Below, one piece after another: positions 9,598 through 16,855 of a stretch of DNA of 52,822 nucleotides. The DNA comes from Legionella waltersii (GTDB lineage: Bacteria; Pseudomonadota; Gammaproteobacteria; Legionellales; Legionellaceae). Within the stretch, counting starts at the first letter, position 1; each line of letters starts with the position of its first letter. The DNA is taken from positions 152,425 through 205,246 of the forward strand of contig NZ_LNZB01000038.1 in the NCBI RefSeq assembly GCF_001468085.1, read 5' to 3'. Under the pieces are notes generated by a model. It was not told where the DNA came from. It saw only the letters and a list, made by a program, of their open reading frames with translations, and ran no database searches. The translations under genes were made by a program, and so were the position numbers.

Positions 9598-9670
9598 TTA
9601 AGTTCATTTGCTATCAAACGGAAATACCCCATTGACTCTAAAAAGTGCCTATTTACAATGGGTTACCAAC

Positions 9671-9685
9671 AACACGTTTCGTGTT
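9671..9685. promoter_or_regulatory. Inverted repeat, candidate operator between XRE regulator and lvrA
   Basis: AACACG-TTT-CGTGTT, a perfect 6-3-6 palindrome in the divergent intergenic region. Its size and place suit binding of a dimeric XRE repressor. A wider pair CTATCAAA (near 9610) and TTTGATAG (near 9710) brackets it. The binding protein is inferred. Confidence 0.5.
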
Positions 9686-9725
9686 ATTGATTGATACTAA
9701 TTGAAATCATTTGATAGTGCAAGTG

Positions 9726-9744
9726 CTGCTTTTAGCAGTTTTTT
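9726..9744 (+). terminator. Hairpin plus T-run in the lvrA leader (possible attenuator)
   Basis: CTGCT-TTT-AGCAG followed by TTTTTT, 19 bases before the lvrA start codon. The 5-bp stem is short, but the U-tract is good. Being inside the 5' leader of the ICE regulatory operon, it could attenuate rather than end transcription. Confidence 0.4.
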
Positions 9745-9762
9745 GAAGGATGAAATTTATAA

Positions 9763-10665
9763 ATGGGATTTTTATTTGTTAATACCGATGAATTATCCGC
9801 ACTGATGGGATTGCCTTATATTCAACAATCAGCCTATTTGCTTGGGATTCGTCCATATATGGATCGCAATACCTTTCTAGTAGGCGTTAAGCGTAAAATA
9901 AGCTATCAGCAGCTTGCTGAAGCACTCTATGTTGAACCCCACCAAGGTTTTGAACATTCAGGTAGCCCTAGTCGTCCGCAATTACGTCGTATCATCTATG
10001 CGCTTGAACGCGCTGGGTTAGTGGAGATCAAATCTATTGGTAAACAACTCATTTTAAAATGCTTATTAGCTAATTCGGATTTATCTGCTCAAAATAAACC
10101 CGACACAAACCCGACACATCAACCCAGCACAAACCAGAACGATAAAAATAATATTAAATCATCAAGTTACGACAAAAAATATCAAAAACTCAGCACAGGG
10201 CAAAACACAAAACCCGACACACCTCATAACTCCAAAGATCTTTTTATTTTTTTACAGCAGCAATTTGAAAATTTTTGGTCTCTTTATCCTTTAAAACAAG
10301 ACCGAACTAAAGCATGGCGTGAATTTGCTTCTTTAAAACCTGATGCACAGTTGGTTGAACAAATCCTAACAGCCCTGCAAGCCCAAATTAATAATCGTGA
10401 AGAAATGGAGTTCATCGGAGAGTGGCTACCAAACTGGAAATACCCAGCCACTTGGCTTGCACGTAAATGTTGGAACGATGAATTACTTACCTTAAAAACT
10501 CAAGAGGAGCAGCAGAATGAAGCCAATAAAGCACGTTCTCGAAAGAAATCAGCAACAGATATCCTTACTGAATCCTGCAAAGATGCAAACTTCGATTTCG
10601 ACTTTGATGAACCCTCAGAGTCAGGAAGCAATGTCCTCTCATTCGACAACACCAGAGTACGATAA
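9763..10665 (+). CDS. lvrA: LvrA, ICE regulatory/replication protein with N-terminal winged-helix-like domain
   Basis: A 300-residue protein at the head of the transfer operon, recognised by its place before an lvrB- and csrA-like pair. The N-terminal about 110 residues (SYQQLAEALYV... RPQLRRIIYALERAGLVEIKS) read as a winged helix. A polar Asn/Thr/Pro/Lys-rich linker spans about 115-160. The C-terminal domain (FENFWSLYPLKQDRTKAWREF, then YPATWLARKCWNDE near 226-240) closely resembles the C-terminal domain of phage replisome organisers (O-like proteins). Published LvrA is usually treated as regulatory, so a replication-initiation role is my inference. A weak AAGGA lies about 12 bases before the ATG. 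Confidence 0.75.
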   Translation: MGFLFVNTDELSALMGLPYIQQSAYLLGIRPYMDRNTFLVGVKRKISYQQLAEALYVEPHQGFEHSGSPSRPQLRRIIYALERAGLVEIKSIGKQLILKCLLANSDLSAQNKPDTNPTHQPSTNQNDKNNIKSSSYDKKYQKLSTGQNTKPDTPHNSKDLFIFLQQQFENFWSLYPLKQDRTKAWREFASLKPDAQLVEQILTALQAQINNREEMEFIGEWLPNWKYPATWLARKCWNDELLTLKTQEEQQNEANKARSRKKSATDILTESCKDANFDFDFDEPSESGSNVLSFDNTRVR

Positions 10666-11029
10666 GAGAATGGATACACTGTTTATGCGTCTTGCAGCAA
10701 TTTACGGCTATCTATGGGTCTCAACTTACAGCAACACTAATTTTCTTGAAGTTTCAAAGCGTGAATGGTCAGAAGGCTTGAAAGAATTTGACAATCAAGT
10801 ACTGAAACTTGCTTTGGAACAAATGAAGAAGAAATTGGCTGTTCCTCCTTGTTTGCCGATATTTTATGAATACTGCACCAACATCCAAAAAGGCAACCAA
10901 GCACGTCAAGAAGCGCTCAAACAAAAAACTGAACCGCATGTCCCTACCGATCCCAAAATCGTCCAACTTCATATTAACCAAATGAAAAACTACCTCTTCA
11001 AAGAAATTAAGGAAAAAACATCATGCTAA
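10631..11029 (+). CDS. lvrB: LvrB, phage P-like helicase-loader-type protein
   Basis: About 132 residues from the chosen ATG. The open frame extends back to 10517, but that would overlap lvrA by 149 bases; the ATG at 10670, four bases after the lvrA stop, is another possible start. Core motifs are MDTLFMRLAAIYGYLW, KREWSEGLKEF and LAVPPCLPIFYEYC. These match the pattern of lambda P-like proteins (IYG-W at the N-terminus, then a short 'PPTLPEF...C' block). LvrA and LvrB together therefore look like an O/P replication pair. The last seven bases overlap the lvrC start, so the genes are coupled. Confidence 0.7.
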   Translation: MSSHSTTPEYDKRMDTLFMRLAAIYGYLWVSTYSNTNFLEVSKREWSEGLKEFDNQVLKLALEQMKKKLAVPPCLPIFYEYCTNIQKGNQARQEALKQKTEPHVPTDPKIVQLHINQMKNYLFKEIKEKTSC

Positions 11030-11250
11030 TTCTAATCCGCCGTATGGGCGAAGAAATTTACATAGATAAAGGCAAAATCAAAGTCCTTCTGATCTCTGAA
11101 AATGAAGGACTAATCAAATTAGGTATAGATGCTCCCAAACATGTTGACGTTGAACGTAAAGAGGTCTTTATCCAAAAAGCAATGGAACAACATGCCCTGG
11201 CTCAAAAACTACGGGATAAATCCACAGAGCCAGGAGACAGTAATGCTTAG
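11023..11250 (+). CDS. lvrC: CsrA-family RNA-binding regulator (LvrC/CsrT-type)
   Basis: A 75-residue CsrA paralogue. The N-terminal strand MLILIRRMGEEIYI keeps the Leu4 and Arg6 RNA-contact positions, and APKHVDVERKEVF keeps the Arg corresponding to CsrA Arg44. The GNQ/GIxAPK core is preserved as LIKLGIDAPK. The C-terminal tail is longer than in housekeeping CsrA (about 62 residues). ICE-borne CsrA-like proteins are known in Legionella and repress or reprogram ICE and host traits by binding GGA motifs in mRNA leaders. It overlaps lvrB (ATGCTAA) and the next gene by 8 bases. Confidence 0.92.
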   Translation: MLILIRRMGEEIYIDKGKIKVLLISENEGLIKLGIDAPKHVDVERKEVFIQKAMEQHALAQKLRDKSTEPGDSNA

Positions 11251-11656
11251 AAAATATCTACTTTGCGGTTTTGTTTTATGTAGCCTCAATGCTAAGGCAG
11301 CTAATATAACGCAAGTCGGTCGCTATGCCACTGTCAACAACAAACCTTTGGCAGCCCAGATTAATCCCTTGAAAACCGTTCAACAGATTCATTTTCCTGC
11401 ATCCATACAAACCATTGGGGAAGCAGTTAATTACTGGCTTCGTTATTCAGGGTATCACCTTGCTCCCAAAGAAAAACAAAGCGAAAGCCTACAACAAGTA
11501 TTTCAACAACCACTACCGCAGGTTAGCCGAAATTTAGGTCCTTTAACAATTAACGAAGGACTGACGGTATTGGTCGGCCAGCATCTATTCAATCTCAAGC
11601 AGGATGACCTGTTAAGAGATGTCAATTTTAGCCTGATAGCAAGGAGAGCAGAATGA
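11243..11656 (+). CDS. PilL-N-like ICE protein (PFGI-1 class), secreted
   Basis: A 137-residue protein. The ATG at 11243 is chosen over an upstream in-frame ATG because it follows CAGGAGACAGTA and gives a good signal peptide (MLRKYLLCGFVLCSLNAKA). The mature part ITQVGRYATVNNKPLAAQINPL then HFPASIQTIGEAVNYWLRYSGYHL resembles the N-terminal domain of PilL proteins of PFGI-1-class elements. It is probably a periplasmic or outer-membrane component of the transfer apparatus. It overlaps lvrC by 8 bases and the next gene by 4. Confidence 0.7.
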   Translation: MLRKYLLCGFVLCSLNAKAANITQVGRYATVNNKPLAAQINPLKTVQQIHFPASIQTIGEAVNYWLRYSGYHLAPKEKQSESLQQVFQQPLPQVSRNLGPLTINEGLTVLVGQHLFNLKQDDLLRDVNFSLIARRAE

Positions 11657-12237
11657 AAAAGTATATGGATGCCAAATGGCTTAGTCTTCTTTTGTTAAAT
11701 GGATTGTTGATTGTATTCGTTTGTTTAAAAAGCCAGCCCTCTGTTGAGAGCAATAAATTTAATACGCTAGATGAGCGTTTAACCACTATACAAAAACAAC
11801 TCAACCAACCTGTTGAACAACTAGATCTATCACCTATTACTCAAAACATAAAACAATTAGGAGATTTCGTTCAGCAACTACAAAACAAAGACGATCATCA
11901 ATTAGGTGAAATATTTACCACTGAACAAATTGCCATTAAGAAACAGCTCGAAGGAATTACTGATTTATTGCGTCATCTGGATGATAAAAAACAGCCTGTC
12001 AAAATGCTTCCAGCAAACCAATTACCCTTTAAAGTCTTGAGCATAGACAGTATTCAAGAAGTTCCTGTTGCCTCTGTTTCCTACCACTATAAAACCCAAG
12101 CATTGGAAAAAGGTGATTCTTTTGCCGGATGGACTGTCTTTGCAATCGACTTTGCCAAGCAAACCATAGAGTTTGAAAATCCCGACAAAGTACATGCGCT
12201 GGTTCGTCTGAATCAACAAGAGGTGAGCCATGCTTAA
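11653..12237 (+). CDS. Membrane-anchored coiled-coil ICE protein, unknown function
   Basis: 194 residues. One N-terminal membrane segment (WLSLLLLNGLLIVFVCL, about 9-25) is followed by helical, Gln/Leu-rich sequence likely to form coiled coil (about 30-110). The small C-terminal domain (PFKVLSIDSIQEVPVASVSYHY... GDSFAGWTVFAIDFAKQTIEFEN) has the alternating pattern of a PilP/secretin-pilot-like beta domain. Position between the PilL-like gene and the TIGR03759-like gene suggests a role in envelope assembly of the conjugation machine. I do not recognise the family with certainty. Confidence 0.65.
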   Translation: MKKYMDAKWLSLLLLNGLLIVFVCLKSQPSVESNKFNTLDERLTTIQKQLNQPVEQLDLSPITQNIKQLGDFVQQLQNKDDHQLGEIFTTEQIAIKKQLEGITDLLRHLDDKKQPVKMLPANQLPFKVLSIDSIQEVPVASVSYHYKTQALEKGDSFAGWTVFAIDFAKQTIEFENPDKVHALVRLNQQEVSHA

Positions 12238-13051
12238 GTTGTCCACACTAACAATTGGGCTACTCTTGGGACAACAGGCAATTGCCGGTTTATATATCCC
12301 AGGCATTGCCACTCCACCTATGCAAAGTGCTGATAATGCGTTGACGAAAGCGGGGCTGGCTGAATTTCATGATGAAGTTATCGCCGATAAAGATTTTCAA
12401 CTTAACGACTTACAAAAACAGGAGGCAAAAGCCTGGGGATTAAGTGAGGCAGAAGAAAAACGCTATCTGCAACTAATGCAAAGCAGAAGCAGTATTTACT
12501 ACAAAGACCTCCGTATGACACCTGTTGATATTCTTGGACTAAATGCCAGGAATGATGTGGAACGAGCGCACTTCGCCGAACTTGCTGCCCTTCAAGAAGC
12601 CCAAAAGGTCGCGCAAAACATAGCCTGGAACAATGCCTTTTACAAAGCCTATAACCAGTTATTTAAAGATGTGCCTGTAGTCGGTGATTTTGATCCATCT
12701 CCTTACTCTCCCTATGCACATCAACCCATTCAATTAAAAGAAAGTGAAACGCTCTATTTCTTTATAAGACCCGATGACGCTGTAACCACCATTTTACTGC
12801 AATTGGTCGATGCTATTAGCCGTACTCCAAACACCAAACTCAATCTTCTTTTACTGGATATGGATAATAACGCCATCCAACTTTGGGCTAACAGACATCA
12901 AATCCCTATCTATTTGGTGACCAATCAACAAATTACTTTAAACCCAGGTAACCAACAATATGAAGGCTTAAAGCTAGATAGGAAACAAACACCCCTGCTC
13001 TTACTGGCCAAAGGCAAAACTTCGCAAGTCGTCGATTTAGGGAGATTTTAA
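12230..13051 (+). CDS. TIGR03759-like integrating conjugative element protein
   Basis: 273 residues with a signal peptide (MLKLSTLTIGLLLGQQAIAG). The block AWGLSEAEEKRYLQLMQSRS ... LRMTPVDILGLNARNDVERAHFAELAA matches the conserved core of the PFL_4693/TIGR03759 family ('WGL..EE..RY..LM', 'P...LGI.AR...ER..FAE'). The C-terminal half (LNLLLLDMDNNAIQLWANRHQIPIYLV) looks like a thioredoxin-like or Rossmann-like half-domain. It is periplasmic by signal peptide and overlaps both neighbours. The biochemical function of the family is unknown. Confidence 0.75.
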   Translation: MLKLSTLTIGLLLGQQAIAGLYIPGIATPPMQSADNALTKAGLAEFHDEVIADKDFQLNDLQKQEAKAWGLSEAEEKRYLQLMQSRSSIYYKDLRMTPVDILGLNARNDVERAHFAELAALQEAQKVAQNIAWNNAFYKAYNQLFKDVPVVGDFDPSPYSPYAHQPIQLKESETLYFFIRPDDAVTTILLQLVDAISRTPNTKLNLLLLDMDNNAIQLWANRHQIPIYLVTNQQITLNPGNQQYEGLKLDRKQTPLLLLAKGKTSQVVDLGRF

Positions 13052-13482
13052 TGATCAGGATTTTGCTCTTGCTGTTAGTCACTTTCAATGTTCATAGCAT
13101 GAATGTGATTCCTTTAACGCTGTCACAAAGTGATGCGTCATTAAGACTTAATCTGTCTAGCCCAATTGGTGTACCAGCTAAGAGCAAAGCAACTTTTGGC
13201 AAAGTGAGTCGCAAAAAATTGGATACCAATTTGTTAACCATGGCCTTATTTGTAATAGGTGCGGATAGAGAATCCATCAAATGGTTAGAACAAAATCAAG
13301 AGCAATTAAAATCCATACAAGCCACAGGGTTCATCACCAATGTGAATGACTTTGAAACCATTGCAGCTCTGCAAGAAAAGTTTAAATTGCCGCTACTACC
13401 CGTCAATGTTGATCCTCTGTTGAATTACATTCATGTACAGCATTACCCCTTAATTATTGCTGAGGGGGCTGTATGGCAATAA
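13051..13482 (+). CDS. TIGR03765-like integrating conjugative element protein
   Basis: 143 residues with an N-terminal signal (MIRILLLLLVTFNVHS). The conserved part IKWLEQNQEQLKSIQATGFITNV ... LPVNVDPLLNYIHVQHYPLII fits the PFL_4695/TIGR03765 pattern ('W L..... L......GLVV.V...........L.P.....L......HYPVLI'). Order after the TIGR03759-like gene and before a DUF4400-like membrane gene is the same as in PFGI-1-type elements. It overlaps the next start by 10 bases. It is likely periplasmic, with unknown activity. Confidence 0.72.
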   Translation: MIRILLLLLVTFNVHSMNVIPLTLSQSDASLRLNLSSPIGVPAKSKATFGKVSRKKLDTNLLTMALFVIGADRESIKWLEQNQEQLKSIQATGFITNVNDFETIAALQEKFKLPLLPVNVDPLLNYIHVQHYPLIIAEGAVWQ

Positions 13483-14105
13483 AACAATATTCCAGACAAA
13501 TGACCTTGCAATTAACATTGGTTCTCTTTCTAGGTTGGTTAGCGTTGATTATCTGGGCTGTAAGCCAATGGCTACTTCATGGCTATCCATTTGCCTTTGA
13601 TAAGGTCAATGTCCTTGTAAATACTCAACGAGAAGCCATCACCCCTGTTTATCAAGGTTCACTTTTGGCAGCTCTACCTTTAGATGCCAAACCTAGCTGG
13701 ACGCTGACCATTCCCTATTTAAATAAATTAGCAATTAATGAATTTGCAGCAGACTTACTTGAAAAATCGCAACAGTTTTTCCAGCTGGTTTTATTAAGCA
13801 GTCAATGCCTGCTTATTAAACTCCTCATTTTATTTGCTGCTATGCCTTTGTTTGCCCTGACCATGGTTGCAGGTCTGGTTGATGGTCTTAACCAAAGAGC
13901 CGTACGCACCGCTTGTTTAGGCCGAGAATCTTCTTATGTGTTCCACAGACTTAACCACTTTTTAAAAAAGGGACTGGTGATTTTACTCATGCTCTGGCTT
14001 GCCCTGCCTGTCAGCATCACCCCAGCTTATGTCTTTGTACCTATCAGTTTATTGATGGGATTAATGGTAGCCATGACGGCTAGTCGCTTTAAGAAGTATT
14101 TATAA
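13473..14105 (+). CDS. TIGR03747/DUF4400-like ICE membrane protein
   Basis: 210 residues with about four membrane segments: about 12-34 (LTLVLFLGWLALIIWAVSQWLL), about 105-135, about 160-178 and about 185-200. The C-terminal YVFHRLNHFLKKGLVILLMLWLALPVSI is the recognisable block of the TIGR03747 family. It is an inner-membrane component of the G-type mating apparatus. It overlaps the previous gene and is followed after nine bases by the RAQPRD gene, with an AAGGAG site. Confidence 0.75.
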   Translation: MAIKQYSRQMTLQLTLVLFLGWLALIIWAVSQWLLHGYPFAFDKVNVLVNTQREAITPVYQGSLLAALPLDAKPSWTLTIPYLNKLAINEFAADLLEKSQQFFQLVLLSSQCLLIKLLILFAAMPLFALTMVAGLVDGLNQRAVRTACLGRESSYVFHRLNHFLKKGLVILLMLWLALPVSITPAYVFVPISLLMGLMVAMTASRFKKYL

Positions 14106-14114
14106 GGAGTAACC

Positions 14115-14441
14115 ATGAAACGATTGCTTTGTTTGACCTTAATGATGATAAGCCTGCACAGCTGGGCGAATAACCCTGATTTAAATGAAACCCTGGTGCG
14201 CATCATTAACCAGATTAACGCCATCATGCCCCTGCTTGAGGAAGCACAAACGCAGATAACACCCAATGCTCGTATCCAATTACAAATTGAAGGATTTGAA
14301 GATATTAAAGACCAACATCATGCAGGCCTTAGAGAAGATTTACTGAATATTCGCAATGGCCTGATTGACTACATCAATCAACCCATCATTGCACCACGCA
14401 AGATCAAAGCCTTGGAAATGGATTTTGTGAGGAAACCCTAA
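14115..14441 (+). CDS. RAQPRD-family ICE protein
   Basis: 108 residues with a signal peptide (MKRLLCLTLMMISLHSWA). The mature protein is helical, and its end (LREDLLNIRNGLIDYINQPIIAPRKIKALEMDF) follows the RAQPRD family pattern, where the eponymous motif is relaxed to APRKI. It is a small periplasmic protein of unknown mechanism found in all G-type conjugation operons. The stop overlaps the next ATG by one base (TAATG). Confidence 0.78.
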   Translation: MKRLLCLTLMMISLHSWANNPDLNETLVRIINQINAIMPLLEEAQTQITPNARIQLQIEGFEDIKDQHHAGLREDLLNIRNGLIDYINQPIIAPRKIKALEMDFVRKP

Positions 14442-14707
14442 TGAGTAAAGACGAGATAGCCAGGATGTTTGCCACTTCCTTTAAACAAGCAAGCAATAAC
14501 ATATCGGCACAAGTCTTTTCCGGCAGTATCCGCTTTATTGCCATAGCCCTGGTGATATTAGCGGTGATGTGGTCTGTCAACCACATGATGGATGCAGAGG
14601 AAAAACAACAACATGGATACCTACTGCGTCTGGGTTCTCGGCTCATTAGATTAGTGATTGGTCTGATGATCTTCATTCTGGTTTTATTTGTTAAGGAGAC
14701 AACATGA
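14441..14707 (+). CDS. TIGR03758/DUF3262-like small membrane protein
   Basis: 88 residues with two membrane helices (FIAIALVILAVMWSVNHMM about 27-46; LIRLVIGLMIFILVLFV about 67-83) separated by a short charged loop. Size, topology and place between RAQPRD and the TIGR03745-like gene match the PFL_4701 family. It may be a pilin-like or channel subunit. It overlaps the following gene by four bases (ATGA). Confidence 0.75.
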   Translation: MSKDEIARMFATSFKQASNNISAQVFSGSIRFIAIALVILAVMWSVNHMMDAEEKQQHGYLLRLGSRLIRLVIGLMIFILVLFVKETT

Positions 14708-15069
14708 AAACAATGCTTCGCTCTATCTATTTTGGAGCCATCAATCTCTTTTATGCCCCTGTGCTATTGGCAGATAATTGGTTCCCTAAAATTTCCGATG
14801 CGGACAACATCGGAGATGGCTCTAAAAGCATGATGTCAGTAACAGGAAATTACGTTAAGCAAGGTCTGGGTTTATTGCTCTTCATTACCGCTGTCGTGAC
14901 CTTTATTAAATTCATTACCACGGTACAACATGGTATTGAAGAATCCAAAAAGAACGAAGGCTCTATGGTGGCCTTTGGTACTTTCGCCGTAATGGGCATC
15001 ACCTATTTAGCCATTAGCATTGCTTCTGGTTATGTGGGTTACACCATGATTACCAAGTTCAAAATATAG
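14704..15069 (+). CDS. TIGR03745/DUF2976-like membrane protein (pilin-like)
   Basis: 121 residues with an N-terminal signal-like segment ending near LLA, then a short soluble part and two helices (GLGLLLFITAVVTFIKFITTV about 55-76; FGTFAVMGITYLAISIASGYVGY about 91-113). The two-helix, cleaved-leader layout resembles VirB2-type pilins. The family (PFL_4702) is a standard G-type T4SS member. A strong AGGAGGTGA follows for the next gene. Confidence 0.72.
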   Translation: MKTMLRSIYFGAINLFYAPVLLADNWFPKISDADNIGDGSKSMMSVTGNYVKQGLGLLLFITAVVTFIKFITTVQHGIEESKKNEGSMVAFGTFAVMGITYLAISIASGYVGYTMITKFKI

Positions 15070-15080
15070 GAGGTGAAACT

Positions 15081-15443
15081 ATGAGTCAGCCTTCTTCGCG
15101 CCATCTTTCACATGACTTCCCAGCCTGGAAAGGCTTAAGTCTGCGTGAATTGTTCTGGATTGTGATCACCACCACCCCAGCAACTACACTGTTCTTCGTT
15201 CTTTTAGGAGTAATGGTTGGGTTTCCGCTGGCCTCTGGCTGCATAGGTTTTGTGATTGGATTCATTCTATCAATTACTGTGTGGCCTAAAGGTGTTTCCA
15301 GCATCAAAGCAGGCAAACCTTACGGATATGTGATGAAGAAAACGATTCTGTGGATGGTGCGATTAAGGCTCAAACATTCACCCTGGATTCATTACCAGGG
15401 AACTTGGCAAAAAAATAAATCTGTTGGAGAGCCGCATGTTTAA
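15081..15443 (+). CDS. TIGR03750/DUF3487-like conjugal transfer membrane protein
   Basis: 120 residues. The N-terminal soluble patch (FPAWKGLSLRELFWIV) is followed by two membrane helices (about 28-50 and 52-70) and a basic C-terminus. This is the profile of the DUF3487 family, thought to be the VirB3/TraL-like partner of the ATPase. The ATG has the strong site AGGAGGTGAAACT. The end overlaps the next gene by 20 bases. Confidence 0.75.
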   Translation: MSQPSSRHLSHDFPAWKGLSLRELFWIVITTTPATTLFFVLLGVMVGFPLASGCIGFVIGFILSITVWPKGVSSIKAGKPYGYVMKKTILWMVRLRLKHSPWIHYQGTWQKNKSVGEPHV

Positions 15444-16092
15444 CTACTGGAAAAAAATCGACAGCCTACAACACCACAATCGTTTACTACTGGCTTTTGT
15501 CGGCGTGTTATCAATCATCGTTTTGGCATTAATTATTAACCTGATGACCATGCCCAAACGCTATGAATTCTGGCTTAGTCCTAATATGGCCGCTAGTGGT
15601 GGTTTAATGAGAGTAAGTGAAATACCGAACGAATACGTGCAAGGATATGTGACTTCCTTAATGCCCACACTCTACAGCTGGTCTAATAAGGGCAAAGAAG
15701 AATTCAACCAAAACATTAAAGCTTTTCATTATTACTTCACCCCACGGCATGAGCAGTTACTTCGTGAAACCCTGGCAGCTTATAAAAACGCTCAACTCTT
15801 TGACCGCACTCAAGTAGCAAGTCTCTATCGCTTTATGGAACCGCAAGACATTAAAAAAATTGGTCCTGATACCTGGGAAGTCAAACTGATACTACGCATT
15901 ACGCAAAGACTCAAAGATAACTCTGCCATGGTCATTGCTGACAAAGTAGTGGCTTATCACCTTCGCGTGGTCAAGCTCAATCTGTCGCGTCTGCATAACC
16001 CCTTTCAATTAGCCCTGGATGGCTATACCCGTCCTGAAGAACGCTTACAAGATTTACTGGTCGACACGGAGGAACACCATGAAACTCATTAA
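15424..16092 (+). CDS. TIGR03746/DUF2895-like protein (VirB8/TraE analogue)
   Basis: 222 residues: short cytoplasmic tail, one membrane helix (LLLAFVGVLSIIVLALIINLM, about 20-40), then a periplasmic domain of about 180 residues. This topology is that of VirB8/TraE, and the gene order (before TraK- and TraB-like genes) agrees. Motifs such as YEFWLSPNMAASGG and VKLILRITQRLKDN fit the PFL_4703 family. The alternative ATG at 15436 (MFNYWKK, preceded by GGAGAGCCGC) looks better placed than the first ATG and would drop four residues. Confidence 0.75.
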   Translation: MESRMFNYWKKIDSLQHHNRLLLAFVGVLSIIVLALIINLMTMPKRYEFWLSPNMAASGGLMRVSEIPNEYVQGYVTSLMPTLYSWSNKGKEEFNQNIKAFHYYFTPRHEQLLRETLAAYKNAQLFDRTQVASLYRFMEPQDIKKIGPDTWEVKLILRITQRLKDNSAMVIADKVVAYHLRVVKLNLSRLHNPFQLALDGYTRPEERLQDLLVDTEEHHETH

Positions 16093-16855
16093 AATTAGCT
16101 TATTCACTCTGGGCTTTATCGTAATGCACCTAAGCTATGCCTTGCAAAGTGAACATCTGGTTTGGGAAAAAGTCCCTTTAACGATTGAATTACCTATTAA
16201 TAAAGAAAGGCTAGTTCAGTTTCCCCAGGCCATTAAGGTGATTGATCAACAACTCAGCGCCAATCTTGATATTCTGAAAGTCAAAGGAAGCCTCTATCTT
16301 AAAGCCAAAGAATCATTCAAAGATTCTCGCTTGATTGTCCAGCTAATGCCTGAAGGTGAGGTAATTATTCTTAACCTTAACGCCAATGAAAAAGCAATCA
16401 ATACAATACCAATTGAGATTCTGATTGATGATCCTAAAACTACCCACAATGCAGGAGCCAGTCAGTACGAATATAATGCCATTCAATTAACACGTTTTGC
16501 CATTCAAGCCTTGTATTCGCCTGAACGAGTCAGAGAAATTCCAGAGGGAATTTACCGTTCACCCATGCAAACCAATAAAACCATCTCTTTGTTTTATGGA
16601 GCAAGTATTGAAGCTCATCCCCTGGCTTCATGGCGTGGCGGCAATCTTTATGTTACCGCAGTGGATTTAAAAAATTTGCTGAATCAACCTGCAAAGCTGC
16701 AATTCACCAAACTAATGGGGCATTGGCAAACCGCCAGCTTTTATCCTAAAAGCGAACTGCCACCACGCAATCAACATGAAAGCACTACTGTCTTTTTAAT
16801 CTCTGATCAGCCTTTTGCAACAGCACTCACCCAACACACGAGGTACAGCCGATGA
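16079..16855 (+). CDS. TIGR03749/DUF3438-like protein (TraK/VirB9 analogue)
   Basis: About 258 residues from ATG 16079, chosen over 16019 because GGAGG lies seven bases upstream and a clean signal peptide begins here (MKLIKISLFTLGFIVMHLSYA). The mature protein is beta-rich (HLVWEKVPLTIELPINKERLVQFP...) as in TraK-like secretin-associated proteins. It is expected in the periplasm or outer-membrane core complex with the VirB10-like product encoded next. It overlaps the upstream gene by 14 bases and the downstream gene by 4. Confidence 0.75.
   Translation: MKLIKISLFTLGFIVMHLSYALQSEHLVWEKVPLTIELPINKERLVQFPQAIKVIDQQLSANLDILKVKGSLYLKAKESFKDSRLIVQLMPEGEVIILNLNANEKAINTIPIEILIDDPKTTHNAGASQYEYNAIQLTRFAIQALYSPERVREIPEGIYRSPMQTNKTISLFYGASIEAHPLASWRGGNLYVTAVDLKNLLNQPAKLQFTKLMGHWQTASFYPKSELPPRNQHESTTVFLISDQPFATALTQHTRYSR

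Noticed and set aside
9197..9601. 134-aa plus-strand ORF over the XRE regulator and SIR2 start
   Set aside because: Antisense shadow: the minus strand has two clear families with ATGA overlap, and the plus translation looks compositionally random.
11129..11242. Upstream extension of the PilL-like gene
   Set aside because: Would remove the signal peptide from the N-terminus and overlap lvrC almost fully; ATG 11243 has a good ribosome-binding site.
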